Below, piece after piece: positions 24,704 to 33,129 of a stretch of DNA of 35,496 bases. Each line of letters opens with the position of its first letter. Within the stretch, counting starts at the first letter, position 1. The DNA is from Sphingopyxis sp. Lineage in GTDB: Bacteria; Pseudomonadota; Alphaproteobacteria; Sphingomonadales; Sphingomonadaceae. Below the pieces are notes generated by a model, which searched no databases, had not been told where the DNA came from, and saw only the letters and a program-made list of their open reading frames with translations. Position numbers and translations under genes: made by a program. The DNA is taken from assembly GCF_019459305.1 (NCBI RefSeq), contig NZ_JAIBES010000032.1, positions 1 to 35,496 on the forward strand. The letters run 5' to 3'.

Positions 24704-25642
24704 TCATTCGGCCTTGCCTTCGCCGAGCACCTTGTCGCGGAAGACCGCGGTCGCAAGGTCGGTCTGGTTGTAGCGATACCAACGCGGCGCAGGCACGCCC
24801 GCAGCCCATGCGAGCGCCTCGGTCAGCGTGCCATTTGCCGAGGGGGTGTCGGGCATTTCCGCGCCGATGGGGTCGGCGTATGCAGCGTCGGCGCCGACGA
24901 GCGTCCAGCCGGCCTTGCGCAGCGCGCGCACCAGATCGCCGATATGCAGCGCGGCGAGATCGGTTTCGTGGAGGAGCAGCATCTGCACCGGCTGGCGACC
25001 GGTGACGCGCTGCATCATCGCATCGGCAAAGTCGGCCGCCTCGACATGCCAGGAGACAAACAGATCGCCGAGCGCCTTGCGGTCGATCGGCTTGCCGGCC
25101 TTCGCCGCTTCGCGCGTCAGCGCTTCGAGGTGCCAGTCCGACGATTCGGCGGTGACATAACCGTTGCGCAGGCCGCGTGCGGCGAGGCCGGCGCGGAGGG
25201 CATCGCGCTTGGCCTTGTCTTTCCCACCCTCGTCCAGAAAGGGAAAGCGGAACCAGGGGCGATAGCCGGGGCGGCCCTTGAGCCACAGCTCGGCCGCGTC
25301 GATGTCGGCGAGATAGGCGGCGGTATCGGTCGTGCTGAGGCGCGAATGGCTATTACTGTGGTTCGCGATGACATGGCCCGCAGCGACATAAGCGGCGATG
25401 CGCTCTTCGCCGCCAACGCCGTCGCCCTGCCCGATCGCGCCCGGATTGACGAAGAAGACCGCCTGCGGCGCGTTCGCCTTTTTCAGCTCGGCGATGATCC
25501 GCTTGCTGCGTTCGTCGGGCATGAAGAAGGCGCCGCGTCCGCGCGGTACGTCGTCGAACGACAGCGCGATCATCTTCTGCGCTGTCGCCTGAACGGGCAG
25601 CAGCAGCAGAATCAGCAGAGGCAGGAGCAGCCGCCGGAGCAA
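24704..25642 (-). CDS. Secreted polysaccharide deacetylase (NodB-type) family protein
   Basis: This 312-residue protein has a hydrophobic signal peptide (RRLLLPLLILLLLPV) cleaved near residue 21. The NodB domain has SFDDVP with catalytic/metal Asp30 and Asp31, and NHSNSHSRL with His95 and His99 of the HxxxH metal motif, then FRFPFLDEGGKD (motif 3) and LLLHETD near the C-terminus. It would act on an N- or O-acetylated polysaccharide or peptidoglycan in the periplasm; the substrate is unknown. It begins with TTG at 25642, 4 nt after the mmsA stop, so it appears to be in the same transcript. That is unusual for a valine gene set. Confidence 0.85.
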   Translation of the reverse strand: MLRRLLLPLLILLLLPVQATAQKMIALSFDDVPRGRGAFFMPDERSKRIIAELKKANAPQAVFFVNPGAIGQGDGVGGEERIAAYVAAGHVIANHSNSHSRLSTTDTAAYLADIDAAELWLKGRPGYRPWFRFPFLDEGGKDKAKRDALRAGLAARGLRNGYVTAESSDWHLEALTREAAKAGKPIDRKALGDLFVSWHVEAADFADAMMQRVTGRQPVQMLLLHETDLAALHIGDLVRALRKAGWTLVGADAAYADPIGAEMPDTPSANGTLTEALAWAAGVPAPRWYRYNQTDLATAVFRDKVLGEGKAE

Positions 25643-25646
25643 GCTA

Positions 25647-27140
25647 TTACCCCATCGTCGGGATGACGAAGGCGTTGCCGCCGTCGGGCGAACCGTCGGG
25701 CCAGCGCTGGGTGATCGTCTTGACCTTGGTCCAGAATTTCACCCCTTCCATGCCGTGCTGGTTGGTGTCGCCGAATGCCGAGCGTTTCCAGCCGCCAAAG
25801 CTGTGATAGGCCACCGGCACCGGGATCGGGACGTTGATGCCGACCATGCCGACATTGACCCGCGCCGCGAATTCGCGCGCGGCGTGGCCGTTGCGCGTGA
25901 AGATGGCGACGCCGTTGCCATACTGATGCTTCGACGGCAGTTCGAGCGCTTCCTCAAAATTGGCGGCGCGGACGATCTGCAGCACCGGGCCGAAGATTTC
26001 TTCCTTGTACGATTCCATGTCAGTGGTGACATGGTCGAACAGCGTCGGGCCGATGAAGAAGCCCTTTTCATGGCCCTGAAGACTGAAACCGCGGCCGTCG
26101 ACGACGAGCTCGGCGCCTTCGTCGGCGCATTTCTGGATCCAGCCTTCGACCTTTTCCTTGTGCGCCTGCGTCACCACCGGGCCATAATGCGCCTCGGCAT
26201 CGGTCGACACGCCGACGCGCAGCGCGGCAATCGCGGGGATCAGTTTTTCGCGCAGGCGGTTGGCGGTGTCTTCGCCGACCGGCACGACGACCGGCAGCGC
26301 CATGCAGCGTTCGCCCGCCGAGCCAAAGGCGGCACCGGTGAGGTCATTGACGACCTGGTCGAGATCGGCGTCGGGCATGACGATGCCGTGGTTCTTCGCG
26401 CCGCCCATCGCCTGCACACGCTTGCCGTTCGCGACGCCGCGGTTGTAGACATAATGCGCGATGTCCGACGAGCCGACGAAGCTGACCGCGCCGATGTCGG
26501 GGTGGTCGAGGATCGCGTCGACCATTTCCTTGTCGCCATGGACGACCTGGCAGATGCCCTCGGGCAGCCCCGCTTCAATGAAAAGCTCGGCGAGACGGAC
26601 GGGGACCGACGGGTCGCGCTCGCTGGGCTTGATGATGAAGGCGTTGCCCGTCGCGATCGCGACGCCCGACATCCACAGCGGGATCATCGCGGGGAAGTTG
26701 AACGGGGTGATGCCCGCGCCGATGCCGATCGGCTGGCGCATCGAATAGACGTCGATGCCGGGGCCGGCGCCCTGCGTATATTCGCCCTTCAGCACATGCG
26801 GGATGCCGCAGCAGAATTCGATGACTTCGAGGCCGCGCTGAATGTCGCCCTTTGAATCGGCGATCACCTTGCCATGCTCGCTCGACAGCATGTGCGCGAG
26901 CGCGTCCATATTCGCTTCGACGAGGCGCTTGAATTCGAACATCACGCGCGCGCGGCGCTGCGGGTTGGTGGCGGCCCATGCGGGCTGCGCGGCCTTGGCC
27001 GCAGCGACCGCGCGATCGAGCAGCGTGGCGTCGCCAAGCGCCACCTGCGCCTGCACGCTGCCATTATTGGGGTCGAACACGTCGCCCTGACGGGCGCTGC
27101 CACCGGCTCCGCCGGCGATATGGTGATCAATCTGTCGCAT
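25647..27140 (-). CDS. mmsA: CoA-acylating methylmalonate-semialdehyde dehydrogenase
   Basis: This enzyme converts methylmalonate semialdehyde to propionyl-CoA, the last step of the valine branch. Its 497 residues match the family. Signatures: GITPFNFPAMIPLWM near 143-157, KPSERDPSVP at 171-180, and the catalytic Cys279 in GSAGERCMAL. QAMGGAKNH has Asn250 where ordinary aldehyde dehydrogenases have the general-base Glu, as expected for CoA-acylating members. The start at 27140 has GGGAGA about 7 nt upstream; an open frame extends further but reads through the divergent promoter and is not protein-like. It leads the minus-strand run and diverges from a LysR gene. Confidence 0.97.
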   Translation of the reverse strand: MRQIDHHIAGGAGGSARQGDVFDPNNGSVQAQVALGDATLLDRAVAAAKAAQPAWAATNPQRRARVMFEFKRLVEANMDALAHMLSSEHGKVIADSKGDIQRGLEVIEFCCGIPHVLKGEYTQGAGPGIDVYSMRQPIGIGAGITPFNFPAMIPLWMSGVAIATGNAFIIKPSERDPSVPVRLAELFIEAGLPEGICQVVHGDKEMVDAILDHPDIGAVSFVGSSDIAHYVYNRGVANGKRVQAMGGAKNHGIVMPDADLDQVVNDLTGAAFGSAGERCMALPVVVPVGEDTANRLREKLIPAIAALRVGVSTDAEAHYGPVVTQAHKEKVEGWIQKCADEGAELVVDGRGFSLQGHEKGFFIGPTLFDHVTTDMESYKEEIFGPVLQIVRAANFEEALELPSKHQYGNGVAIFTRNGHAAREFAARVNVGMVGINVPIPVPVAYHSFGGWKRSAFGDTNQHGMEGVKFWTKVKTITQRWPDGSPDGGNAFVIPTMG

Positions 27141-27219
27141 GTTCGAGTCTCCCGTTTCTGGTTGCCGTTGCAACAGACGATGTAGACGCCATTTGCAAGG
27201 GATAGACTTGCAGCAACAA

Positions 27220-27235
27220 CCTGCATATTTGCAGG
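27220..27235. promoter_or_regulatory. Candidate LysR operator CCTGCA-TATT-TGCAGG
   Basis: This perfect 6-bp inverted repeat with a 4-nt spacer ends 2 nt before the LysR start codon. Further TGCA half-sites lie nearby (about 27194-27198, 27208-27213 and 27253-27257). The cluster covers the divergent mmsA/LysR promoter region, the usual site for LysR control of both genes. Confidence 0.55.
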
Positions 27236-27237
27236 TC

Positions 27238-28122
27238 ATGGATTGGGACAACCTGCAAATATTCCTGACCGTCGCCAGGCAGGGGACGGTCGCACGCGCC
27301 GCGCAGGCGCTGCGCCTCGACGCCACGACGGTCAGCCGCAGGGTGAGCGCATTGGAAAGCGCGTTGCAACAGACATTGTTCGAACGCGCGCCCAGCGGTT
27401 TCATTCCAACGGCGGCCGGGCGCGCGCTGGTCCCGCACGCCGAGGCGATGGCTGCCGCGGCGGCGCGCATCCATATGGCCGAGAGCGGCGCGGGATTGTC
27501 GGGACAATTGCGGGTCAGCGTGTCGGAGGGGTTCGGGGGCAGCTTCATCGCGCCGCGTCTCGCGCATTTCACCACCGCGCACCCCGAACTCGAAATCGAC
27601 CTGGTCGCCTCATCGGGCTTTTTGAACCCGTCGCGGCGCGAGGCCGACATGGCGGTGCTGCTGGCGCGGCCGCGCAAGGGCCCGCTGATCACGCGCAAGC
27701 TGTCGGATTACAGCCTCGGTCTTTATGCCCCCGCCGACCGCCGCGACTGGCAGGATGCGGCAGCGGCCCAGCCGCTGTCGCGCGCGGGCATTCCGGTGAT
27801 CGGCTATATCCCCGACATCCTTTACGCGCCTGAACTCGACTATCTGGGCGAGATCGAACCGGGGCTGCGCGCGACGATCCGGTCGTCGAGCATTTTGGCA
27901 CAGCGACGGATGATCGCGGGCGGCGCGGGGGTCGGCGTGCTGCCCTGCTTCCTTGCGGCGGGCGACCCTGCGCTGGTGCGGGTGCGGCCCGAGCAGGTCA
28001 TCGGACGCAGTTTCTGGCTTGCGCTCCACCGCGACGTCGCCCCGCAGCCGCGGGTGCGGGCGTTCATCGACTGGCTCGATGCCGAGGTGCGCGAGAGCCG
28101 GGGGTTGTTGTTGCCGGCTTAG
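27238..28122 (+). CDS. LysR family transcriptional regulator, probable regulator of mmsA
   Basis: This 294-residue regulator has an N-terminal winged helix (about 1-60): WDNLQIFLTVARQGTVARAAQALRLDATTVSRRVSALESALQQTLFER. A substrate-binding effector domain follows from about 90, with LRVSVSEGFGGSFIAP and GAGVGVLPCFLA. It is divergent from mmsA with 97 nt between start codons and overlaps an inverted repeat just before its own ATG, which suggests autoregulation and control of the valine genes. Its stop overlaps the convergent uxuB stop by 4 nt. The effector is not deducible; a valine-pathway intermediate is a guess. Confidence 0.9.
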   Translation: MDWDNLQIFLTVARQGTVARAAQALRLDATTVSRRVSALESALQQTLFERAPSGFIPTAAGRALVPHAEAMAAAAARIHMAESGAGLSGQLRVSVSEGFGGSFIAPRLAHFTTAHPELEIDLVASSGFLNPSRREADMAVLLARPRKGPLITRKLSDYSLGLYAPADRRDWQDAAAAQPLSRAGIPVIGYIPDILYAPELDYLGEIEPGLRATIRSSSILAQRRMIAGGAGVGVLPCFLAAGDPALVRVRPEQVIGRSFWLALHRDVAPQPRVRAFIDWLDAEVRESRGLLLPA

Positions 28123-29438
28123 GCCGGACGCCAGTCGGAGGCGATCAGGCCGCCGGCGCCGAACAGGGGCTCCAACGCATCCTGCGCTGCCGCCGCTTCG
28201 CGCAACATTCCAGCGAGCGGATCGTCGATCGGATGATCGCTACGCAGGAACGCGATCCATGCCGCGACCGCTGCTTCAAGCGACGCGCACCGCGCACCGC
28301 GCTGCTGATGCCACGCCAGTGTTTCCAGCCAGCGCTGCGGGATCTTCTGACTGCCATCCATTGCGATCTGGATCAGCCGATGGTCGAGTGCGGGATTGGC
28401 AAAACGGTCGAGCAAGGCGTCGGCATATGCGGATAAATCCTGACCCGGCGCGGCGGCGATCGTCGGCGCGGCTTCGCGCAGCATCAGCCGCTCGATCACC
28501 GGCCGGATGTCGGGATCGGCAATGGCCTGATGAACATATTCATGCCCGCGCCCCAACCCGATATAGGCGAGCGCCGAATGCGCGCCGTTGAGCATCCGCA
28601 GCTTGGCGGTTTCATAGGGCGCGACATCGGCGACCAACTGCGCCCCGACCTTTTCCCAGCGCGGGCGCGGGCCGGCGAAATCATCCTCGATCACCCATTG
28701 GCTGAAGCCTTCGGTGACAACGGCCCCCTCGTCGCGCACGCCAAGTTCGGTTTCGATTGCCGCGCGGTCGGCGTCGGTGGTCGCGGGAACGATGCGGTCG
28801 ATCATCGTGGCCGGGCAGCGGCATTCGGTATCGAACCAGTCCCCAAGGTCGGGGTGCGCGGCGGCGAGATATTGCCGCATAAGCGTACGCAGCACCGCGC
28901 CGTTACCCGCAAGATTGTCGCAGCTGAGCAGGGTCAGGCCAGGCAGCCGCGCCGCGTGGCGCGCGGCGAGGCCTGCACCGACGAAGCGATATAGGCTCGA
29001 CAGTCCCATGGCGGCGGCAAGGTCGAGCGCGCCGCCGGGTCCGCGCAAATAGCCTTTCTCGGTCACCGTGAAGCTGACGATATGCGTCGTCGGCGCCGCG
29101 ATCGCATCGATCACTGCCTGGGGGTTATCCGCCGCGACCAGCACGCGCTGCACCGCACCGATGAGACGTAGATCGGTTCCCGCCGCGCTGCGAGTGCTGA
29201 CCGTATAGAGGCCATCCTGCGGGTTCAGCTGCGCGGCCACGTCGCCCGAGCGCAGCGACACGCCGATGATGCCCCAGTCGCGGTCGCCCGCGTTCATTGC
29301 ATCATCGGTGTACACCGCCTGATGCGCGCGGTGGAAGGCGCCGATGCCGATGTGGACGATGCCAGCGGCATGCGCGCAACGGTCATAGCCCGGCGCCCGC
29401 ACCGACGGCGGGAGCGGCGTATCGGGACCAAGCCTCAC
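28119..29438 (-). CDS. uxuB: Mannitol dehydrogenase family protein, D-fructuronate reductase type
   Basis: This 439-residue NAD-dependent long-chain polyol dehydrogenase closely follows E. coli UxuB in the segments IVHIGIGAFHRAHQAVYTDD, VSFTVTEKGYL, LLSCDNLAGNG, TMIDRIVPATT, QWVIEDDFAGPRP, VADVAPYETAKLRMLNGAHS (catalytic Lys, Asn and His) and QIAMDGSQKIPQRWL. It reduces D-fructuronate to D-mannonate. It starts with GTG at 29438 and overlaps the uxaC stop by 4 nt. The window holds altronate dehydratase but no mannonate dehydratase, so a role on tagaturonate should be kept in mind. Confidence 0.88.
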   Translation of the reverse strand: MRLGPDTPLPPSVRAPGYDRCAHAAGIVHIGIGAFHRAHQAVYTDDAMNAGDRDWGIIGVSLRSGDVAAQLNPQDGLYTVSTRSAAGTDLRLIGAVQRVLVAADNPQAVIDAIAAPTTHIVSFTVTEKGYLRGPGGALDLAAAMGLSSLYRFVGAGLAARHAARLPGLTLLSCDNLAGNGAVLRTLMRQYLAAAHPDLGDWFDTECRCPATMIDRIVPATTDADRAAIETELGVRDEGAVVTEGFSQWVIEDDFAGPRPRWEKVGAQLVADVAPYETAKLRMLNGAHSALAYIGLGRGHEYVHQAIADPDIRPVIERLMLREAAPTIAAAPGQDLSAYADALLDRFANPALDHRLIQIAMDGSQKIPQRWLETLAWHQQRGARCASLEAAVAAWIAFLRSDHPIDDPLAGMLREAAAAQDALEPLFGAGGLIASDWRPA

Positions 29439-30847
29439 AGCTTGTAGGCCGCCTTGGCGAGATTATAGCTGAGGTCGGCGGCGAGGTCCGCGGCCTCCCA
29501 TTCCTCAAGTCTGTGCTCGACGACGAGCTGCGCCAAAAAGCCGCAATCGATGCGGCGGGCGACGTCGTGGCGCGCCGGGATCGACAGGAAGGCGCGAGTG
29601 TCGTCGTTGAAACCGACCGTATTGTAGAAACCTGCGGTCTCGGTCATTGACCCGCGAAACCGGCGCATGCCTTCGGGGCTGTCGTGGAACCACCAGGCGG
29701 GGCCGAGCTTCAGCGCCGGATAATGACCCGCGAGCGGCGCCAGTTCGCGCGCATAGCTGGTCTCGTCGAGCGTGAAGAGGATGATCGTCAGCGCAGCTTC
29801 ATTGCCATATTTGCTGAGCAGCGGCCGCAGCGCATGGACATAGTCGGTCGCGGTGGGAATGTCGGCACCCTTGTCGCGGCCATAATGATCGAACAGCCAA
29901 GGGTTGTGATTGCGGAACGCGCCGGGATGGATCTGCATGACCAGCCCGTCGTCGAGGCTCATCCCCGCCATTACCGTCAGCATATGGGCGCGGAAGCGTT
30001 CGGCATCGGCGGCGCTGACCTCGCCGTGCGTAACGCGCGCGAACAGCGTCTCGGCTTCGGTCTTCGACAGGTCCGCGGTTGCGGCGGTCGGGTGGCCATG
30101 ATCGGTCGAGGTCGCGCCCAGGCTGGCGAAGAAGGCGCGGCGGCCCCGATGCGCGGCGAGATAGCCTGCGTAGCTATACGCATCCTCGCCAGACAGGTCG
30201 GAGAAGCGCGCGAGATTGGCGTAAAAGCCTTCGAATTCCGGATCGACGACGGGGTCGGGACGATAGGCGGTGATCACCCGCCCGCCCCATTCGCCGCTGT
30301 CGTTCGCGGCGCGGATCGCGGCGTGATGATCGAGCGTGTCGAGCGGGCTTTCGGTCGTTGCGATCACCTCGATCCCGAAGCGGTCGAACAAGGCACGCGG
30401 GCGGAACGCGTCGGTCGCAAGCGCTTCGGTAATGCAGTCGTAATAGAAGTCCGCTGTCGCCGCCTCGAACTGCACCTCGATCCCGAACGCTTCGGCGAAC
30501 ACCCAGTCCATCCACATCCGCGACGGGGTGCCGCGGAAGAGATGGTAATTCTGCGCGAACAGGCGCCAGCTTGTCCGCGGGTCGGCATCCGGGTTGCGGA
30601 TACCGAGCGCGTCGAGCGAGACGCCCTGCGAATAGAGCATCCGGAACACATAATGATCGGGATGGAGCAGGAGCTCCGCAGCATTGCCGAACGGCGCATT
30701 GCCGGCAAACCAACTGGGGTCAGTATGGCCATGCGGACTGATGATCGGCAGGTCCGCGACTTCGGCATAAAGCCGCCGCGCGATGTCGCGCTGCCCCGGA
30801 TCGGACGGGAACAATCGGTCGGGATGAAGGGTCAGCGGACGGGTCAT
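29435..30847 (-). CDS. uxaC: Glucuronate (uronate) isomerase
   Basis: This enzyme isomerises D-glucuronate to D-fructuronate and D-galacturonate to D-tagaturonate. It has 470 residues, the family length. The amidohydrolase-like metal site SPHGHTDPSWF has His39 and His41. Further typical parts are RTSWRLFAQNYHLFRGTPSRMWMDWVF, GIEVIATTESPLDTLDHH, MQIHPGAFRNHNP, LFTLDETSYARELAPLAGHYP, LGPAWWFHDSPEGMRRFR and TETAGFYNTVGFNDDTRAFLSIPARHDVARR. It overlaps the transporter stop and the uxuB start by 4 nt each, so the three are tightly coupled. Confidence 0.96.
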   Translation of the reverse strand: MTRPLTLHPDRLFPSDPGQRDIARRLYAEVADLPIISPHGHTDPSWFAGNAPFGNAAELLLHPDHYVFRMLYSQGVSLDALGIRNPDADPRTSWRLFAQNYHLFRGTPSRMWMDWVFAEAFGIEVQFEAATADFYYDCITEALATDAFRPRALFDRFGIEVIATTESPLDTLDHHAAIRAANDSGEWGGRVITAYRPDPVVDPEFEGFYANLARFSDLSGEDAYSYAGYLAAHRGRRAFFASLGATSTDHGHPTAATADLSKTEAETLFARVTHGEVSAADAERFRAHMLTVMAGMSLDDGLVMQIHPGAFRNHNPWLFDHYGRDKGADIPTATDYVHALRPLLSKYGNEAALTIILFTLDETSYARELAPLAGHYPALKLGPAWWFHDSPEGMRRFRGSMTETAGFYNTVGFNDDTRAFLSIPARHDVARRIDCGFLAQLVVEHRLEEWEAADLAADLSYNLAKAAYKL

Positions 30848-32160
30848 GCAGGCGCGGCCGCACTTTCGATCCGCACCGGTGCCAGCTTCGGGCTGAGCAG
30901 GTGGACAGCGAGCACTGCGAGGAAATAGACCGTCGTGCAGGCGGCAAAGATCAATGTGTAGTTGCCCCCCGTCGCATCGAGCACCATCCCGGTCGATTTC
31001 GCCATGATCATCCCGCCGACGCCGCCCATGAAGCCGCCAAGCCCGATCACCGAGCCAACCGCGCGTTTGGGGAACATGTCGGGCGGGATCGACAGGATCG
31101 TCGACGAAAACGCCTGATGCCCCGCGAGCGCGATGCCGATCAGCACCACCGCGAGCCACATATTTTCCAGCCCCGTCACGAACAACAGCGGCAATACGCA
31201 CAGCCCCGCGCCTATCATCGTGATCTTGCGCGCAAAATTGACGCTGTGGCCGCTCTGGATCAGTTTCGACGAGGTCCATCCGCCGACGATGCTGCCAACG
31301 TCGGAAAGCAGATACATGATGATCATCGGGAGCAGCACGATCTTGAGGTCGACATCATAGGTCGAGGCGAAATATTTGGGCAGCCAGAACAGCATCAGGA
31401 ACCACACCGGGTCGGTCAGGAATTTGGCGATCGCAAACGCCCAGGCTTCGCGTTTGGTGACGATTTTGGACCAGCCGAGCCGCTCGACCTGCTCGGGCGG
31501 GTCATGTTCGATCCACGCAAGCTCCGCCTCGCTGACCTTACCGCTTTCGCGCGGGTTGCTGTATAGCCAGAGCCAGAGCACGAGCAGGACGACGCCAAAG
31601 GCGCCGCTGTAGATGAAGGTCTGCCGCCAGTCGAAGCCCATCCAGACCATGAACAGCCAGATCGTCGGCGCGGTCAGGATGACCCCGATCGTCGTCGCGC
31701 TGTTGACCCAGCCGATCGCGTAGGAGCGCTCTTTCTGCGGAAACCATTCGCTGCTAGCGCGGACGACCGACGGGAAATGCCCCGCTTCGCCGACGCCCAG
31801 CACGATGCGCGCCGCCATGAATGAGACCACCGATCCGGCAAAGCCGTGCGCAACATGGCCGATCGTCCAGATCGTGATCGCGATGCTGTAGCCGATCTTG
31901 GGACCGAAGCGGTCGATCAGCCAGCCCATGAGAAGGAAGCCGAGTGCATAAGCGGCCTGGAAGGCGGTGACGATGTTGCCATAGTCATTCTCGCTCCAGC
32001 CGAGTTCGTCGCCGAGCACCGGCGCGAGCAGCCCGAGCATGGTGCGGTCGATATAGTTGACGGTCGTCGCGGCAAAGAGCAGCGCGATAATCAGCCAGCG
32101 GTAACGCCCCGCCCGCGGCACCGGCAGCGCCGCACCTCCGTTCGCGATTGCCTGTGCCAT
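30844..32160 (-). CDS. MFS transporter, ExuT-like hexuronate permease (anion:cation symporter family)
   Basis: This 438-residue inner-membrane protein has about 12 hydrophobic segments. The first is followed by ATTVNYIDRTMLGLLAPVL, the hallmark of the ACS family that includes ExuT, GudP and related sugar-acid permeases; GLGEAGHFPS-like GVGEAGHFPSVVRASSEWFPQKERSYAIGW is also typical. Coupling to uxaC by a 4-nt overlap makes hexuronate uptake the likely role. I prefer the ATG at 32160 over the TTG at 32163, since GGGAGAG lies 5-6 nt upstream. Confidence 0.9.
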   Translation of the reverse strand: MAQAIANGGAALPVPRAGRYRWLIIALLFAATTVNYIDRTMLGLLAPVLGDELGWSENDYGNIVTAFQAAYALGFLLMGWLIDRFGPKIGYSIAITIWTIGHVAHGFAGSVVSFMAARIVLGVGEAGHFPSVVRASSEWFPQKERSYAIGWVNSATTIGVILTAPTIWLFMVWMGFDWRQTFIYSGAFGVVLLVLWLWLYSNPRESGKVSEAELAWIEHDPPEQVERLGWSKIVTKREAWAFAIAKFLTDPVWFLMLFWLPKYFASTYDVDLKIVLLPMIIMYLLSDVGSIVGGWTSSKLIQSGHSVNFARKITMIGAGLCVLPLLFVTGLENMWLAVVLIGIALAGHQAFSSTILSIPPDMFPKRAVGSVIGLGGFMGGVGGMIMAKSTGMVLDATGGNYTLIFAACTTVYFLAVLAVHLLSPKLAPVRIESAAAPA

Positions 32161-32181
32161 CAAGTCTCTCCCGTTATGGTT

Positions 32182-32958
32182 TCAGTAGCCGGTAATCGAG
32201 CAGCCGACGCGGATTTTTCCGTCGAACAGCGCTTCGGCGCGTTGGCCGACCGCAATTTCATGCACCCCGGTGATCGCTCCCGCCGACACCCAGGTCCCGG
32301 GTGCAATCGCGATGCCGCGCGCGCGGAGGGTGCGGATCAGGAACAGGGCTGATCCGAACGGACCGTCGAGCATGGTTTCCATGGTCGCCGCGCCCACGGG
32401 ATCGCCGTCGATTCTCATTTCGACCGGCATGGTGATCAGATCGCGGTCGCGCCAATCAGGAATCGGCGGTCCGAGCACCAGCCCCTTGTTGTTGCCATAG
32501 TCGGACGCAGTGACCGCGGGGCCGTGGCGGTTGATGTCGGGAAAGGGCGAGCTGGCGATCTCGATCCCGGTGCGCACCTCGGTGACGCAGGCGCGGACCG
32601 ATTCGATGTCATATTCGCGGTCGCCGACCTCACCCAGGCACAGCAGCACTTCGGCTTCGGCGGCGGCAAAGCCGTCGGCATAGACCGGCATGGCGGCGCC
32701 GTCGGCCGCGATTTCGTCGGCAAAAATCGGTCCGGCGATGCGCTCGCCGCCATAGCGTTCGACGAGGTCCGGGGCGATCCGCCCGACCTTCCAGCCGCCG
32801 ATACGGCGACCGTCGAAGTCGATCGCCGCGCTCTGGATCGCATAGGCATCCGCCATCGTCTGCGGCATCGCGCCGGGATACAAGGTAAGCGGTGTCTTTT
32901 CGGCGCGAGCGGCCAAAAAGGCGCGGGCGATAGTTTCTTGTTCAGGGGTTGCCAGCAT
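32182..32958 (-). CDS. FAH/MhpD superfamily hydratase (2-keto-4-pentenoate hydratase-like)
   Basis: This 258-residue member of the 2-oxopent-4-enoate hydratase / decarboxylase branch of the fumarylacetoacetase superfamily has GGWKVGRIAPDLVERYGGERI, GPIFADEI, the metal-site segment AAAEAEVLLCLGEV near 97-110, TGIEIASSPFP, SDYGNNKGLVLGPPI and the final GCSITGY. MhpD-type enzymes hydrate 2-hydroxypentadienoates from aromatic meta-cleavage, but no aromatic genes are near. It is first in the minus-strand uronate run, 21 nt before the transporter, and divergent from uxaA, suggesting action on a 2-keto-3-deoxy acid. The reaction is not established. Confidence 0.85.
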   Translation of the reverse strand: MLATPEQETIARAFLAARAEKTPLTLYPGAMPQTMADAYAIQSAAIDFDGRRIGGWKVGRIAPDLVERYGGERIAGPIFADEIAADGAAMPVYADGFAAAEAEVLLCLGEVGDREYDIESVRACVTEVRTGIEIASSPFPDINRHGPAVTASDYGNNKGLVLGPPIPDWRDRDLITMPVEMRIDGDPVGAATMETMLDGPFGSALFLIRTLRARGIAIAPGTWVSAGAITGVHEIAVGQRAEALFDGKIRVGCSITGY

Positions 32959-32994
32959 CTTTGTGATTTCCCTCTTCCGCCAAACCGTCTAAGA

Positions 32995-33006
32995 GACACC
33001 GGTGTC
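32995..33006. promoter_or_regulatory. Candidate operator GACACCGGTGTC in the uronate divergent promoter
   Basis: This perfect 12-bp palindrome with a central CG lies between the start codons of the hydratase (32958) and uxaA (33130). CG-centred symmetric sites are typical of LacI-family regulators. No regulator gene lies in the window. It is well placed to control both divergent uronate transcripts. Confidence 0.55.
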
Positions 33007-33129
33007 AAAAGCAAGCGAATAGCTGGCGGCGATAACAAAATGACGGCTTTTGGCGGCAGGCGAGCCGCATGCGGGTCGCGCGAAAGACGCAGCGAATATG
33101 GCGCGACGAACAAGGGTGGAAAACGGCAG

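Noticed and set aside
27141..27698. N-terminal extension of mmsA
   Set aside because: It crosses the divergent promoter and the LysR gene, reads non-protein-like sequence, and the family N-terminus begins at 27140 with a good ribosome binding site.
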